In this document: positions 40,852 through 64,000 of the stretch, piece after piece
Position numbering within the stretch: position 1 is the first letter of the stretch
Layout of the letters: every line of letters starts with the position of its first letter
DNA from: Ficedula albicollis
Taxonomy: Eukaryota > Chordata > Aves > Passeriformes > Muscicapidae
Length of the DNA: 64,000 nucleotides
Assembly: GCF_000247815.1 (NCBI RefSeq)
Contig: NC_021693.1
Location: forward strand, 1,303,463-1,367,462
Reading direction: 5' to 3'
Program-made: the position numbers and the translations under genes
Notes under the pieces: model-generated
Database searches by the model: none
Seen by the model: the letters and a program-made list of their open reading frames with translations, nothing else
Told to the model about the DNA's origin: nothing

Positions 40852-41910
40852 GGATTGGGAAAAAACAAACCCAGTTTTACTCTGATTCTCAGCTCCTCCT
40901 CACCCTGCTCCCACAGGAATCCCGGGGAGATTCCTCCTGTGCTGCCCACGGGGGAAGGGAAGGAAAGCTCAGCTCAGCCCCAAATTTAAAGCCCAGCTTC
41001 CTGCACAGGTCCAGCAGAGCCCTCAGCTGGAATTGCAAAGGGAATCTCAGCTCTGGCTGCTGCTGAGCACGCCAGGCACGGAGCCCTGGGGAACTGGGGC
41101 TGTTCCAGGGTTACGTAACCCTGCTGATGTCAGGGCTATAATTAGCAACAAAACCAGCAGCTGCCCCATTTCCTGCCAGCACAGCTTCCAGTTTGTTTTT
41201 GGAGCAGCTCTGGCACGATTAAAGCCCTGTCCTGAACACACAAGCTCAGCTGGAAGGGGAAGTCAGCATGCATATCCAGCTGCACCTGGAAAAATTAACC
41301 TGTTCATGAATCCCCTCCCCCTGGAGTCCAGCTGTGCCCAGTCCCATCCCTTTTCCCGGGTGTCCAGAGGGTTTAAAGGTGACAGGGAAACAAAAGGAAG
41401 CACAGCAGCTCTGAGGGGGCACTGAAAAGCTCCAAAGCTGCCTCTGACACAGAATTCCAGACACACACAGGTGACTGTCCCCAGTGGCCTGAGGGTCACC
41501 AGCTCAGGGCCCCAAGCTCTGCCTTAGCTCTGAGCTCAGCAACTGCAAGAAGCTCAGCAAAATCAAAGGAGGAAGGATGTGGATGCTCCCAAACCCTGAG
41601 GTTTAGCCAGGACTCCGCCTGGGAACTCTGGCAATGCCAGATGCAGTGTCAGCTCTGAGGCAGCACGAGACAAATCACCCTGGGACAGTGGGAGGGTGGC
41701 ACTGGATGGGAGTTTAGGTCCCTCTCAGCCCAAACCACCCCACGACTCCACAGCATCCAGGCCAATCAAACCTGAACAGACACAACAGGGACACCACCCT
41801 GGCTCCTGTCAGCCCCTCTCAGCATCCAGCACAGCCCTCACACCCCAGAGGGGGCAGAGGAACCCAGCACAGCCACAGCCAGCAGGGCCACACTGCCCAG
41901 GAAAGGTGAG
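40852..41910. other. No gene recognised; region where the last KANSL3 exon could lie
   Basis: Single-copy-looking DNA. On the minus strand a good pyrimidine tract and CAG acceptor end at about 41898, but the frame that follows in the required phase does not resemble the KANSL3 C-terminus, so no exon is called. Confidence 0.4.
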
Positions 41911-41914
41911 CCGT

Positions 41915-42885
<971 letters not shown>

Positions 42886-42886
42886 C

Positions 42887-64000
<21,114 letters not shown>

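Noticed and set aside
38861..40989. 500-700-codon frames over the 53-bp array
   Set aside because: Same reason: all three forward frames are open and each gives the same 53-residue repeat in a different register.
41830..41898. Possible last KANSL3 exon on the minus strand after a good acceptor
   Set aside because: In the required phase 0 the peptide is Cys/Gly-rich and unlike the known C-terminus. The better-looking frame would need a different phase.

Overview
The window looks like vertebrate, most probably avian (likely songbird) nuclear DNA from a small GC-rich chromosome. The evidence is split genes with GT-AG introns, many fragments resembling the bird retrotransposon CR1, one solo endogenous-retrovirus LTR of a type I recognise from birds, short introns packed with G/C-rich minisatellites, and proteins that align by eye with known vertebrate families. 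The bird and chromosome assignment is inference. No prokaryotic features are present.

Four protein genes can be supported. Left to right they are the last coding exon of TACR1 (substance P receptor, + strand, 1854-2148, 3'UTR to about 4225); a complete 17-exon NCAPH (condensin I kleisin, +, 11421-25036, 684 codons plus stop); ARID5A (ARID-domain nucleic-acid-binding protein, +, 32695-35784, first exon not found, 3' half broken by assembly artefacts); and KANSL3 (NSL acetyltransferase-complex subunit, - strand, 42887-64000, 5' end outside the window, last small exon not found). ARID5A and KANSL3 converge, with candidate poly(A) signals at 36074 and 38725. The genes form no pathway. All but TACR1 are nuclear chromosome or chromatin proteins, but the grouping is most simply explained by conserved gene order.

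The rest is mostly tandem repeat. Arrays with units of 19 to 144 bp fill the TACR1 intron, the TACR1-NCAPH gap, most NCAPH introns, the region before ARID5A (44 copies of a 38-bp unit), the ARID5A-KANSL3 gap (53-bp unit) and several KANSL3 introns. Many begin within a few bases of a 5' splice site.

The most striking signals are technical. Sixteen pure-G runs (24 to 1236 bases, about 6.3 kb or 10% of the window, all G on this strand) interrupt the sequence. One in the ARID5A coding region directly follows the 13-base Illumina adapter core at 35088-35100. A 17-base adapter match lies at 8012-8028. Flank duplications around two G-runs, a 61-base N gap, a near-identical 1153-bp duplication of two KANSL3 exons and an identical 340-bp duplication ending exactly at a G-run all point to gap filling with untrimmed two-colour-chemistry reads, plus possible false duplication.

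I found no convincing new biological system. The most interesting biological candidates are minisatellites anchored at splice donors (including an array of about 15 decoy copies of a KANSL3 exon end), the (Asp-Lys) expansion before the ARID domain, the CACCTG-bearing 38-bp array, and the inverted CCAAT-CCAAT-CHR module at the NCAPH promoter.
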